The notes under the pieces are model-generated. The model searched no databases. It had not been told where the DNA came from and saw only the letters and a list, made by a program, of their open reading frames with translations. Of a DNA stretch of 64,000 nt, positions 53,572 to 63,236 are shown piece by piece. Location of the stretch: contig NZ_AZGB01000009.1 in the NCBI RefSeq assembly GCF_001435235.1, positions 39,591 to 103,590 on the forward strand, written 5' to 3'. Position numbers and translations under genes: made by a program. Position 1 is the stretch's first letter, and each line of letters starts with the position of its first letter. This stretch comes from Liquorilactobacillus ghanensis DSM 18630. GTDB lineage: Bacteria; Bacillota; Bacilli; Lactobacillales; Lactobacillaceae.

Positions 53572-53868
53572 TTTCTGCTTCTTCAAAACGTTTTAGAACC
53601 TATTATTTTAATAATACTGCAAAAAAATTTTCAAAATAGTCTTCGATATCTATAATCTGAATATAAAGTGACCCCCAGAAGTTAGATCAAAAATCTAACT
53701 TTTGGAGGTCACTGTTTGGATAACCATTAATTGTTTCAATATCTTGATAACTTTACTGACAAATTTTTCTTTTAAAGCTAATATGAAATAATTTCAAACA
53801 CGCTTCTTCTCTTATAAAAATATCATGTCAATAAATTTATGCTAATTCTATAATTAGCAGCTATCCTA
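53572..53868. other. Intergenic region with IS-end-like palindrome
   Basis: No gene. The only structure is the inverted repeat at 53667-53713 described separately. Confidence 0.5.
53667..53713. repeat. 47-bp inverted repeat resembling two facing IS ends
   Basis: AGTGACCCCCAGAAGTTAGA and its near-perfect inverse (TCTAACTTTTGGAGGTCACT) flank a 7-base centre. TGACCCCC(A)AAAGTTAGA-type termini are seen in IS3-group elements of lactobacilli. Nothing of a transposase is nearby, so it could be a minimal palindromic repeat left by an IS, or a terminator. Confidence 0.6.
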
Positions 53869-54390
53869 TTAAAATGATTTGACAATTTGCATAATACCAA
53901 AAACCAAAAGGTAAAATGCTAATAATGACAAAACAAATGTGATTGCTAAGGTTGGGCTAAACAACATAATAACTGCCAAAACAACTCCTAAAACAGCTGT
54001 AATGACAGTAAACCAATAATAACCCTTTCCAGCTAGCCTTATAAATTTTGCTGCCCATAATTCAAAAAGGGAATCTACAAGCAATCCAATTGCAACAACT
54101 ATCCAAACATAGGCCATGCCAAAAGTCCTTGGCATAGCAATCATTAAAACGCCTACCACAATATCCAAAATAGCAGCAAACGTAATAAAACCAGTACTTC
54201 TCATACCAAAATCCCGCAATTTATTTCTACCAAAGAAGTGCAAAACACCATCTGCAAGCATAAATATGCCAATTGTAAAGATAACTGCTACTAATGAAAA
54301 CCCAGGGTGCTTTAGTACAAAAAAAGCAAGGATAACTGATAAGATACCTAATACAAGGCTAAACGGATCAAAATTTCTGCTATTTTCCAT
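53869..54390 (-). CDS. DUF308/HdeD-like membrane protein
   Basis: The 173-residue protein has six short hydrophobic helices arranged as three hairpins, with the repeated pattern LGILSVILAFFVLKHPG, VVGVLMIAMPRTFG and VLGVVLAVIMLFSPTLA that marks the DUF308 family. In enteric bacteria HdeD is an acid-resistance membrane protein; the role here is unknown. The ATG at 54390 follows GGAGG at 5 bases. Confidence 0.85.
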   Translation of the reverse strand: MENSRNFDPFSLVLGILSVILAFFVLKHPGFSLVAVIFTIGIFMLADGVLHFFGRNKLRDFGMRSTGFITFAAILDIVVGVLMIAMPRTFGMAYVWIVVAIGLLVDSLFELWAAKFIRLAGKGYYWFTVITAVLGVVLAVIMLFSPTLAITFVLSLLAFYLLVFGIMQIVKSF

Positions 54391-54736
54391 AATATCCTCC
54401 AAACTATTGTTGTAATTTATATTTCACTTTCAGTTTACAACGACAAAAATCACTGTCAAATACTTGAACATATTATTATATCCAACAACTTATTAAAATT
54501 AATTTATCTTTCTGATTAAAAAGCAATTCTAGGGTATCAACTTGCGCTGAATTCGATTAAAATCCTTTTCATTGGGGAAATGTTCCTTGGAAAATTCCCC
54601 TGTTCTGGTTTGATGATTTAATCATGTGCAGAAGAAATTTCTTTTTTCAATCAAACTTTTATTCATTTACACAAATTGTTTTATACCCTCTTATTGCTTA
54701 ATATATGTTTTAATAATGGTAAAGGAGGTTTTTTAA
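54391..54736. other. Intergenic region upstream of the PspC-like gene
   Basis: About 345 bases. A hairpin GGGGAA/TTCCCC (about 54575-54601) is the only clear structure apart from the promoter at 54676-54704. Confidence 0.45.
54676..54704 (+). promoter_or_regulatory. Promoter of the PspC-like gene
   Basis: TTGTTT (54676-54681) and TAATAT (54699-54704) with a 17-base spacer, 32 bases before the start codon. Confidence 0.55.
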
Positions 54737-54919
54737 ATGCATATTAAATTACACCGTTCTCGTGACAACAAAGTAATTGCCGGCGTCTTAGGTGGTATTG
54801 CCCAAGAATATGATTGGAATGCTAATGTTTTACGAGTTATTTGGGTGCTATTAACTTTATCCCCATTTCCAGGTCTAATTGTCTATTTAATCTTGTGGTT
54901 ATTAATGGCCGAAGATTAA
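54737..54919 (+). CDS. PspC-domain membrane protein
   Basis: The 60-residue protein is one PspC domain: a basic start (KLHRSRDNKVIAGVLGGIAQEYDW) followed by a membrane helix (VIWVLLTLSPFPGLIVYLILWLL). PspC proteins act in phage-shock or LiaFSR-type envelope stress responses. It stands alone with AAAGGAGG and its own promoter and terminator. Together with the DUF308 gene nearby it hints at envelope-stress genes grouped here. Confidence 0.9.
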   Translation: MHIKLHRSRDNKVIAGVLGGIAQEYDWNANVLRVIWVLLTLSPFPGLIVYLILWLLMAED

Positions 54920-55027
54920 ATTTACAAAGAATTTTTTCCAGTGAGATGTTTATTAAACATGGAGTCTGCTGTGATCTATGAAGCTTACACCAAAATTTTA
55001 CAACTCGTTCTAAAATTTATAGTAAAA

Positions 55028-55072
55028 AAATCCTCCAATGTAATAATTACGTTACATTGAGGGATTTTTTTT
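55028..55072 (+). terminator. Terminator after the PspC-like gene
   Basis: Stem AATCCTCCAATGTAA with its complement, followed by at least eight T. Confidence 0.85.
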
Positions 55073-55589
55073 GTTTTGAGAAAAACTGCTAATTTGGAAT
55101 TTTCCTGCATATCACAAAATAAAGAAATCTGCAGAATTAGCTGCCCACTCATATATTAAATTACATAGAGTAACCTTCTTATTAACAATGCTTATGTATT
55201 AAAAACATGCCAATTAGTCCTTCAACAAAAATATCTACCTTCACCGACTATAATAACAGCTTGAATATTTTTCCATTTATCGTGAATTCCCTATCCAAAA
55301 TAAAGATGGATATTTTTTTACTCTTTTTATTACACAAAACAAATTATGTTTCTTCATTAATCGTTAATAATTTTAAAAAATTACAACTTATGTTATTATC
55401 ACCTGTGGGATCATTTTATGACCGGATATTATACATAAAGTCAGTAAAATAGTGATTAGTATCCTAGGTCATAGTCAATAGTTATTCGTAGTTTTTGTTG
55501 TAAGCCGCAGATTATGCGTCATCAATTTTGGTAATAAGTTAAATTCAATTTTTCTATTATTTTATTCGAAATAACACAGGGGGATTATC
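55073..55589. other. Long intergenic region before the Cna-B adhesin
   Basis: About 515 AT-rich bases. A frame of 81 codons exists here but lacks a ribosome site and resembles nothing. The promoter of the adhesin gene must lie near the right end; I could not define it. Confidence 0.4.
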
Positions 55590-58403
55590 ATGAAGAGAAA
55601 ATTAAGTTCATATTTTGCTTCGCTGGTGTTGCTACTAAGTTTATTTGCCAGCCCAGTTTCTGCCTTGGCTAGTGTAAATACCGAAAGTTCACAGGCCACT
55701 AGCACTACAGCAGTTAACATGTCTTCAGCGTCTTCAGCTAAAAGCTCTGAACATACTGAACAACCAAAACAGACAACCAGTACCTCTCAGTCGACTCAAA
55801 GTTCCTCAAAAGTCAATAGTCAAAGCTCATCAGAATATAAAAATAGCCAAGCATCAAATACAATAGTGCAAAAACAAGCCCCAAGTAAAGTTACAACTTC
55901 TAATAAAAATTGGGAAAACCAATTCATTACGAATAACGAGCTGCGAGATGCTAACGGGAAAAAGCAGGATCATTTTGGTTACTATGACGACATGCAGGCA
56001 TATTGGCATTTTAATATTCCTGAAGGAACGAAAATTACAGCCGGTGATACTATGGAAGTCAGTATTCCTGATGTCTTTAACTTGAATACAAAGCTAAGTT
56101 TTGACATCAAAGATGCTGGTGGAAATATTATCGGTAAAGCCACTGCTGATCCAAACACGCGAAAAGTTATTATTACATTTACGGATTATGCCGCTCAAGA
56201 ATCGGTTAACGGAATCGATGGTGAATTTAATTTATGGGTAAGCTGGAATAAAACAAAAATAGATTTCGATAAAGATATTCCCATTAATTGGGGAACCTCC
56301 AGTTCTACTGTCCATATTGACCCAGGTAATAATCAACCTGACCCAACCGAAAAGCTGGTTAAGTGGGGATGGTATGATGCAACAGATCCCACAATCATTC
56401 ATTGGCAAACTCGAATAAATTACGCTCAAAAAGATATTAATAATGCAGTCTATACAGATTTTGTGGGAGAAAACCAAAAATTAATCCCTAGCACCATCTC
56501 AGCAGAGCAAGTTAAATATCATACCGACTCTGATGGGTACGATGTAATATCCAAGGTTGATAATTCCAAAATATTTCAAGACTCAGACACCAAATTCCAT
56601 ATTAATCTTGGTGATATAAATCAAACCTATGTCGTTGATTATGAAACTAAAGCCACTGATAATGGCGCATCATTTCATTATGAAAATTCTGCTCAATTAA
56701 CTGGAGATAACATTGAAAAGGAAGAACAAACTGTATATTCGCCGGAAAATGGCGGTGGCGGCGATGGTTCAACCACTGTAAATATTGCTGGACAAAAGAT
56801 CTGGGTTGATGACAACAACGCCGACGGTCTTCGCCCCGCTTTCGTTACATTTGACCTGTATCGCAATGGAGTTAAAATTAATTCTCAAAAATCAACAGCT
56901 CAAGATAATTGGATGTACTCATTCAAAAAGTTACCAAAATATGATAGTGAAGGTGGAGCTTATACTTACACTGTAAAAGAAGAAAGAGTAGCTAACTATG
57001 ATTCACAGCAAAATGGAAATAACTTTACTAATACTTTAAATGGAACCACCAGTGTTAATGGAACCAAGACCTGGAAGGACAACAATAACCAAGATGGTAA
57101 ACGGCCTGATTCCATTAAGATAAACTTACTCGCTAATGGCAAGGTCATTCAAACCAAGACGGTTACTGCTACTGACGGCTGGAAGTATTCATTCACTGGA
57201 CTACCAAAATACAAAGACGGAAAGGAAATCGTTTATACAGTTACCGAAAATCAAGTTAAAAATTATACTACAGCCATAACTGGAAATAATTTAGTTAATA
57301 GTTATACGCCTAAACAAACAAGTGTCACAGTTACCAAAGCTTGGAATGATGGCAATAATCAAGATGGTCTGCGTCCCAACAGTGTAAAGGTTCAACTTTA
57401 TGCCAATGGGGAAAAGCAAGGTAATATCGTCACTCTGACTAAAGCTGCTAACTGGACACATACATGGACGGGATTAGCAGCTAAACAAAATGGCAAGACT
57501 ATTGCTTACACCGTTAAAGAAGTCGGCACAGTAGCTGGTTATACTAGTACAATTAATAACCAAAACCAAGGAAACATAATCCTTACTAATACTTATACTC
57601 CTAAAGTAACCAGCGTTAGTGGAGCTAAAACTTGGAAGGATAACAATAACCAAGACGGAAAACGTCCTAATTTCATTAAGGTAAACTTACTCGCTAATGG
57701 CAAAGTCATTCAAACTAAGACTGTTACTGCTACTAACGGTTGGAAGTATTCATTTACTGGTTTACCGAAATACAAAGACGGAAAGAAAATCGTCTATACA
57801 GTTACCGAAAATCAAGTTAAGGACTATACCACAACCATAGCCGGAAATAATCTAGTTAATAGTTACACGCCTAAACAAACAGGTGTCACAGTTACCAAAG
57901 CTTGGAATGATGGCAATGATCAAGACGGCTTGCGTCCTGACAGTGTAAAGGTCCAACTTTATGCCAATGGGGAAAAACAAGGTAATATCGTCACTCTGAC
58001 TAAAGCTGCTAACTGGACGCATACATGGACGGGATTAGCAGTTAAACAAAACGGTAAAGCTATTGCTTACACCGTTAAGGAAGTTGGTACAGTAACTGGT
58101 TATACTAATACAGTTGATGATCAAAACCAAGGAAATATTATCATTACTAACAGCCATACACCAACAAAGCCAGCAGCGCCAGCTAAACCTACAACGCCAA
58201 CTAAACCTACAACGCCGGCTGCTAATTCAGCGCCAGCGACTAACACGGCTGTACATCAAAACAAAGTTGTTAAGTGGTTAGTCAAGAATCATTTATTGCC
58301 ACAAACAGGTGAAAAACCAACAACCGGTTTAGTTCTGTTAGGAGTGGTTTTATTGCTGATTGCAGGTGGTATTATCATTTTTAAACATCGGCATATAAGT
58401 TAA
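55590..58403 (+). CDS. LPXTG collagen-adhesin-like surface protein with Cna-B repeats
   Basis: The 937-residue protein has a signal peptide (residues 1-28), a Ser/Thr-rich stalk (30-105) and an adhesin head of Cna collagen-binding type (about 110-390, ITAGDTMEVSIPD, FNLWVSWNKT). Five Cna-B domains (about 398-862), a proline-threonine wall spanner and the sortase site LPQTGE (about 907-912) follow, then a membrane helix and basic tail. Cna-B domains show the Lys (TKTW/TKAW) and Glu (YTVTE/YTVKE) used for internal isopeptide bonds. Domains 2-3 and 4-5 are near copies. It probably binds host or plant surface proteins. GGGG precedes the start. Confidence 0.9.
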   Translation: MKRKLSSYFASLVLLLSLFASPVSALASVNTESSQATSTTAVNMSSASSAKSSEHTEQPKQTTSTSQSTQSSSKVNSQSSSEYKNSQASNTIVQKQAPSKVTTSNKNWENQFITNNELRDANGKKQDHFGYYDDMQAYWHFNIPEGTKITAGDTMEVSIPDVFNLNTKLSFDIKDAGGNIIGKATADPNTRKVIITFTDYAAQESVNGIDGEFNLWVSWNKTKIDFDKDIPINWGTSSSTVHIDPGNNQPDPTEKLVKWGWYDATDPTIIHWQTRINYAQKDINNAVYTDFVGENQKLIPSTISAEQVKYHTDSDGYDVISKVDNSKIFQDSDTKFHINLGDINQTYVVDYETKATDNGASFHYENSAQLTGDNIEKEEQTVYSPENGGGGDGSTTVNIAGQKIWVDDNNADGLRPAFVTFDLYRNGVKINSQKSTAQDNWMYSFKKLPKYDSEGGAYTYTVKEERVANYDSQQNGNNFTNTLNGTTSVNGTKTWKDNNNQDGKRPDSIKINLLANGKVIQTKTVTATDGWKYSFTGLPKYKDGKEIVYTVTENQVKNYTTAITGNNLVNSYTPKQTSVTVTKAWNDGNNQDGLRPNSVKVQLYANGEKQGNIVTLTKAANWTHTWTGLAAKQNGKTIAYTVKEVGTVAGYTSTINNQNQGNIILTNTYTPKVTSVSGAKTWKDNNNQDGKRPNFIKVNLLANGKVIQTKTVTATNGWKYSFTGLPKYKDGKKIVYTVTENQVKDYTTTIAGNNLVNSYTPKQTGVTVTKAWNDGNDQDGLRPDSVKVQLYANGEKQGNIVTLTKAANWTHTWTGLAVKQNGKAIAYTVKEVGTVTGYTNTVDDQNQGNIIITNSHTPTKPAAPAKPTTPTKPTTPAANSAPATNTAVHQNKVVKWLVKNHLLPQTGEKPTTGLVLLGVVLLLIAGGIIIFKHRHIS
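57046..58167 (+). repeat. 561-bp tandem duplication of two Cna-B domains
   Basis: The segment coding domains 2-3 is repeated as domains 4-5 with a period of 561 bases (187 codons). For example, TGGAAGGA(C/T)AACAATAACC starts at 57072 and again at 57633. Differences are mostly single bases. Confidence 0.85.
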
Positions 58404-58449
58404 ATAAATGTGTCCAAGTTAAAAAGACAATCTTTATAGCTCTATAAAT

Positions 58450-58492
58450 TTGGTACTGATAGAAATAATTTCTGTCTAGTACCAATTTTTTT
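58450..58492 (+). terminator. Terminator of the Cna-B adhesin gene
   Basis: Stem TTGGTACT/AGTACCAA with an extended GAAA/TTTC inner part, then seven T. Confidence 0.85.
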
Positions 58493-58560
58493 AACAGCTG
58501 TTAAGGAAGAAATCACTAAATGAACTCTAAATAATTTAAGTGAGTTTGCAAAGCAACGTC

Positions 58561-58596
58561 AAAAAGCCACCTATTTTAATTATAAATAGGTAGCTT
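58561..58596 (-). terminator. Terminator of the fructanase gene
   Basis: Minus-strand stem AAGCTACCTATTT with its complement (one G-T) followed by TTTTG. Confidence 0.85.
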
Positions 58597-58620
58597 AATC
58601 AAGTTACATCAATTACTAAT

Positions 58621-61600
58621 TTATTTTATTTCTTTACGTCTAAATCCAAACAATGATCCAATACTTCCTAATGCAATTAGGATAATTCCTAAAATACTTA
58701 TACTGTCACTTCGTTCTTCACCTGTTTGTGGCAAACTTTCTTTTACTGAAACCTTTGAATTGGATACGGCACCTTTTCTAATAACCGCATTAGTTACTGT
58801 TTTAGGATTTGAATTATCACCTTCACTATTTCCGTAAATAATTGACTGATTATTAGAATCTACTGAACTACTCGAAGTTGCTGATGTTATCGCTCCCTCA
58901 TTTTTAACATATATAACTGTTTTGACAATATTAGGTGTATTTTCGTTAACATCATTAATTTTTGTGATTGTTGTTTGATTTGGTGTATATCCCTTGATTA
59001 TCGGAGATGCAACTGCCGCAAAATCTGTTTCCTTAACCGCGGTCCAAGCTCCGTAAGTCTTATCACCTGTTACTGCATCTGTTGATACTGTTCTTGTAAA
59101 TTTAATCGGAATAGCAACATAATCATTTGCCGCTTTTTCCCCATTTTTATAAACATAATGGACTATTTCATTGATCGTTTTAGACTCAGTGGTTACCACA
59201 GGACTATTCTTCGTATAAACTACTGTAGAACTTAAATCTTTAGAATTACCATTTACTATTTGTTTGTCGATTTGTAACTTATCAGCTGTATACCCCTTGA
59301 GTATTGGAGATACAACTGCTGCAAAACTTGTTCCTTTAACTGGTGTCCAAGCTCCATATGTCTTATCACCTGTTACTGCATCTATTGATACTGTTCTTGT
59401 AAATTTAATTGGAGTAGCAGCATAGTCGTCTACCGCTTTTTTCCCATTTTTATAAATATAATGGACTATTTCATTGACTGTTTTAAATTCAGTGGACTTT
59501 TCTGTATTATGAATAAAATGTACTTTATACATTTTAATCACATTACTTTGATTATACACTGTACCCATTTTAGGATAGTTATCACTCACCAATGCATATC
59601 CTTCAGCTTCATATTTTTTAATAGTATCAGCTGTTCGATACGAATCTGTTGTCCCACTTTGACCATATAAGTCTTGAACACTTAATACATCGCCTGTAGT
59701 ATCATCAACATACAAGACTTCTGCTGAATTTTCTTTCCAAATACTAGAAATTGGATTAACCGTAAGATTAGTAACTGCAGTCTTTCCATCTTGTGAATAT
59801 AAATAAATATCACCAGTATCTTGATTGCCGATATATTCTGGGCGCATAAAGAAGTTTTGTGTAATTGACTTTTCCCCATCATTTGCAAATACTTCCACAC
59901 TTGTTTCATCCACATAAACAGTTATGGTAATTGTTCCATCTTCAGTATCAACATAAGCATTCATATGATCTCGTGGATTTCCCATATTTGGTTCGCCACT
60001 GTTCAGTCGTTGAACAAATAAAAGTTTTGTTGTTAAATCATACCCTACAAACATATCATACTTACCATCATCTGATGTTCTAAGTTTAAAACCTACAGAT
60101 TTAGGCTCATTGTTTTTATTCCAAGAAAAAGTTGCACTTATTTTATACTGATGACCAGAATAATTTACTTTTTTAAGTTCATTAGCAGACAAATTAACAT
60201 TCGCACTTTGTACGGGAATTACATTGTTTTGTTCGTTATGACTGATTTCTGGAACAACCTGATTTTCCAACAAATATCCATCTGTTGAATTTGTATTTTT
60301 AACTAAAGTTAATTCTCTTGGTAAAGTCATATTCCCATACCATGGGTCAGTATTAGAATCTCCTGTGTAACTCCAATTTGACTCCCATGCAATCATAACA
60401 GTTCTACCATCTTTTAAATTAGCAAACGGAATTCCAGCATAGAAATCCTCACCATAATCCATTGTCATCGGATTTATCATTGTTTGATCACTTTCTGGAG
60501 ACCACTTACCATTTGCATCCATTGTACCTACATAATATTGCATACCTGATCCTGTTGCATGTGTCCCCTGTTGAACACTAACACAAAACACCCATTTTTG
60601 ATCATTAGTGCCAGCAACTGTCATTGGTATCAATGATGGGCATTCCCAAACGCCATCTCCAACATCATTTTGCCTTACAATATTTGAAGAATATGTCCAA
60701 TGCAGTAAATCTTTTGATTTATAAATTAGTGCTTGTTGGTCAGAAACCACTGTCATGTAAAAATCCTTATTTTTTTCATCGTACACAACATTAGGATCTC
60801 TAAAATTAGCGGCATCTCCACCCCGCGATGCAGTAACTGGGATAATTGGCAAAGGATCACTTGAATTTCCATCTGAAGAATATTGAATAAATGTCTTGCC
60901 ACCATCTAAACTATAAGCTAACTGTTGTTCCTGTATTCCTGTATAACCAAGCCATGTCCCTAAACCATTATCTTTACCATCATTAATTCTAGTACCAATG
61001 GAATAATTAGCAGTATAAAAAGCTAAAATTGCATTTTTACCTAATCCGCTTACATTATTTTTATCAACATAGATAGATCCACTAAAAATCATTTTCTTTC
61101 CATCAGGGGCCCCATTTCCCCCATTTGTTGTTGGTACTCCGACATACCTAACTTGACCATAGCTTGATAGACTACCAGTTGTGTTTGTATACGTAAAATC
61201 TTCTTTTCCTTGATTCTCAAGCATTGGGATTGCAATCCCAACTTCTTTCCAGTTGATCATATCTGTACTTACTGCATGTCCCCAAGACATATTTCCCCAC
61301 TGATTCCCATCTGGATTATATTGATAATAAAGGTTGTATAAACCTGTAGTATCATCATAAAAAACTCCATTTGGATCATTCATCCAATTTTTAGAAGGAG
61401 AATAGTGAAACTGATTTCGATACTCTTCGTTATATTGTTCAGAAGTTGACACGTCACTACTTGTAGTTTCTACCGTGTTTGTCACACTACTTACTTTAGT
61501 TGAATTCTCACCAGTTGAATAGATCTTAGCAGGAGCAACCGAACTCTTATTCGTTGAATCCGCATTTGCTGCCGAAGTTGAACTCTCACTTGTTGAATCT

Positions 61601-62133
61601 ACATTTGTCGTTGATGTCGAACTCTCACTTGTTGAATCTGTATTCGTTGCTGATGTCGAACTCTTACTCGTTGAATCTGCATTTGTTGTCGAAGTTGAAC
61701 TCTCACTTGTTGAATCTGTATTCGTTGCTGATGTCGAACTCTTACTTGTTGAATCCACATTTGTTGTCGAAGTTGAACTCTCACTTGTTGAATCTGCATT
61801 TGTTGCTGATGTTGAACTCTTACTTGTTGAATCCGCATTTGCTGCCGAAGTTGAACTCTTACTCGTTGAATCCGCATTTGTTATTGATGTCGAACTCTTG
61901 CTCGTTGAATCCGCATTTGTTATTGATGTCGAACTCTTGCTCGTTGAATCTGCATTTGTTGTTGACGTTGATCTAACATTCTCTGTATTTACATTACCTA
62001 CATTGCTCGCTTCAACATTTGGTAATAAATTAATAGTTTCCAATCCAAAAGTAACAACAACTATATTTGCAAAAATCCATTTTTTACCACTTTTATACAT
62101 TTTATAATGTTCTTTAGTTGATGCGAATTTCAA
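58621..62133 (-). CDS. Cell-wall-anchored fructanase (GH32) with serine-rich repeats
   Basis: The 1170-residue protein starts with a KxYKxGKxW signal (KMYKSGKKW, residues about 11-19). An 11-unit 13-residue serine-rich repeat follows (about 55-200), then a GH32 catalytic domain (about 235-600) with WMNDPNG, FRDPN and WECPS holding the three catalytic acids. A GH32 C-terminal beta sandwich (to about 790), Mub-like beta domains (about 880-1080, two related units with FTRTVS and VTGDKTYGAW) and the sortase site LPQTGEE near the end complete it. It should degrade fructans such as inulin or levan outside the cell. The start is TTG with GGAGG at 8 bases. Confidence 0.93.
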   Translation of the reverse strand: MKFASTKEHYKMYKSGKKWIFANIVVVTFGLETINLLPNVEASNVGNVNTENVRSTSTTNADSTSKSSTSITNADSTSKSSTSITNADSTSKSSTSAANADSTSKSSTSATNADSTSESSTSTTNVDSTSKSSTSATNTDSTSESSTSTTNADSTSKSSTSATNTDSTSESSTSTTNVDSTSESSTSAANADSTNKSSVAPAKIYSTGENSTKVSSVTNTVETTSSDVSTSEQYNEEYRNQFHYSPSKNWMNDPNGVFYDDTTGLYNLYYQYNPDGNQWGNMSWGHAVSTDMINWKEVGIAIPMLENQGKEDFTYTNTTGSLSSYGQVRYVGVPTTNGGNGAPDGKKMIFSGSIYVDKNNVSGLGKNAILAFYTANYSIGTRINDGKDNGLGTWLGYTGIQEQQLAYSLDGGKTFIQYSSDGNSSDPLPIIPVTASRGGDAANFRDPNVVYDEKNKDFYMTVVSDQQALIYKSKDLLHWTYSSNIVRQNDVGDGVWECPSLIPMTVAGTNDQKWVFCVSVQQGTHATGSGMQYYVGTMDANGKWSPESDQTMINPMTMDYGEDFYAGIPFANLKDGRTVMIAWESNWSYTGDSNTDPWYGNMTLPRELTLVKNTNSTDGYLLENQVVPEISHNEQNNVIPVQSANVNLSANELKKVNYSGHQYKISATFSWNKNNEPKSVGFKLRTSDDGKYDMFVGYDLTTKLLFVQRLNSGEPNMGNPRDHMNAYVDTEDGTITITVYVDETSVEVFANDGEKSITQNFFMRPEYIGNQDTGDIYLYSQDGKTAVTNLTVNPISSIWKENSAEVLYVDDTTGDVLSVQDLYGQSGTTDSYRTADTIKKYEAEGYALVSDNYPKMGTVYNQSNVIKMYKVHFIHNTEKSTEFKTVNEIVHYIYKNGKKAVDDYAATPIKFTRTVSIDAVTGDKTYGAWTPVKGTSFAAVVSPILKGYTADKLQIDKQIVNGNSKDLSSTVVYTKNSPVVTTESKTINEIVHYVYKNGEKAANDYVAIPIKFTRTVSTDAVTGDKTYGAWTAVKETDFAAVASPIIKGYTPNQTTITKINDVNENTPNIVKTVIYVKNEGAITSATSSSSVDSNNQSIIYGNSEGDNSNPKTVTNAVIRKGAVSNSKVSVKESLPQTGEERSDSISILGIILIALGSIGSLFGFRRKEIK
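61545..61973 (-). repeat. 39-bp tandem repeat tract in the fructanase gene
   Basis: Eleven copies of a 39-base unit coding N-x-D-S-T-S-K/E-S-S-T-S-x-x. Copies differ by a few bases, so slippage or recombination could change the number without breaking the frame. Confidence 0.88.
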
Positions 62134-62678
62134 AATATATTCCTCCTTCGCCTAATAAAATAAGCTGTATTATTTAAATAAAAATATGCAAATTAATAAA
62201 CTAGCTAGACCACGACTAACCAATAGCAAATATTTAATCCAAATCTCACCTCACTAAAAAACACAAAATACATTTTTAACTACAATGATCCTTAAACTAT
62301 GTGGAGCTATATCCCCAAATCATTGTGTTAATTTTTCCCCCTCCTGTTTATTTAATTCTGCAAAAACATTTTCTAGTTACTTGCCTACTTTAAATAAGAA
62401 AATGCTTACAACGATTATATTAAGTATATTTCATTAAAAAGTCACTGAAATGTTGTGCTTAATTATCAGCAAGAGTGATTAAGAAGAAATTAAATTTAAA
62501 ACTATAGGAAAAGTAATCTACTTTTTTAAGCTAAACAAACAAACTATTTGAGAATAATGGAAGTGTCAAAATACAAGTAAATCCAGATATCACTCGATAC
62601 AATATAGATTGGGATTGCAGTAAAAATTATGTAAATAATAATACCCTCATCGTATACATCCCTAAGTCCCCGCAAAAA
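62134..62678. other. Intergenic region upstream of the fructanase gene
   Basis: About 545 AT-rich bases. It must carry the leftward fructanase promoter; TTGCAT with TACAGC at 16 bases is a weak candidate. No cre match was found. The right part may hold further decayed sequence of the permease remnant. Confidence 0.4.
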
Positions 62679-62954
62679 TTGAAAATGATTCAAATAACAA
62701 AAATGATCGTGGCCGAAGCGTTAACCTATGCTGTATCCGGTTGTGTCGTCGGTTGTATCTTTGGTCTACTAATTAGTAAATTTTTATATGATCACCTTAT
62801 TACCGCTCATTTTAGCTATGCCACTTGGACTATCCCTGTCGTTCCTATTATGATGATTTTTCTATTTGTTGTTATCGTTACTACCACTGCAGCTTATCCT
62901 CCGGCAAAACAGATTCGGAATATGGCAATTACCGAGACAATCAACAAATTGTAA
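62679..62954 (+). pseudogene. Remnant of an FtsX/MacB-type ABC permease (C-terminal end)
   Basis: The 91-codon frame matches only the end of an FtsX-like permease: KMIVAEALTYAVSGCVVGCIFGLLISKF, a membrane loop, a second helix (VVPIMMIFLFVVIVTTTAAYPPA) and the closing KQIRNMAITETINKL. A full permease has 350 or more residues and an ATPase partner, and neither is present. The upstream sequence in frame (LIVYIPKSPQKLK) does not look like a natural start. This is most likely what is left after a deletion. Confidence 0.7.
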
Positions 62955-63236
62955 AAGTACCATTTATGAGAATGTTGAAAAGCTCAAGCCTATTAAATAT
63001 CTGACAGAAAAAAACATTATCATGTCCAAATACGGTGGTCTTGATTTCTCAAGGTCGCTGTATTTTAAGTTCGTTATTCTTATTACCTAGGCAACTGATA
63101 AATTATTGAATAAGTGATTTGACAGTGAATTAAGACAATCAATTGCCGTTAAATGATTATGAAATTAAGCATAATATTTGATAAAGTACCGACACTTCTG
63201 GTACATTAAACTTATAAAAAAGAAGGGAGGTCTAAT
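62955..63236. other. Intergenic region before the CsbD gene
   Basis: No gene. An inverted repeat GTACC/GGTAC (about 63186-63204) lies some 35 bases before the CsbD start and may be an operator. Confidence 0.4.

Noticed and set aside
55207..55452. 81-codon frame before the Cna-B adhesin
   Set aside because: No ribosome site, AT-rich composition and no recognisable fold; treated as intergenic.
55590..58403. Direct repeats as a CRISPR array
   Set aside because: The repeats are protein-coding Cna-B domains of 561-bp period; no short evenly spaced repeats with unique spacers occur anywhere in the window.
61554..61976. Long frames on both strands through the repeat tract
   Set aside because: They arise from the 39-base unit being free of stops in several frames; they have low-complexity products, no ribosome sites and lie inside the fructanase gene.
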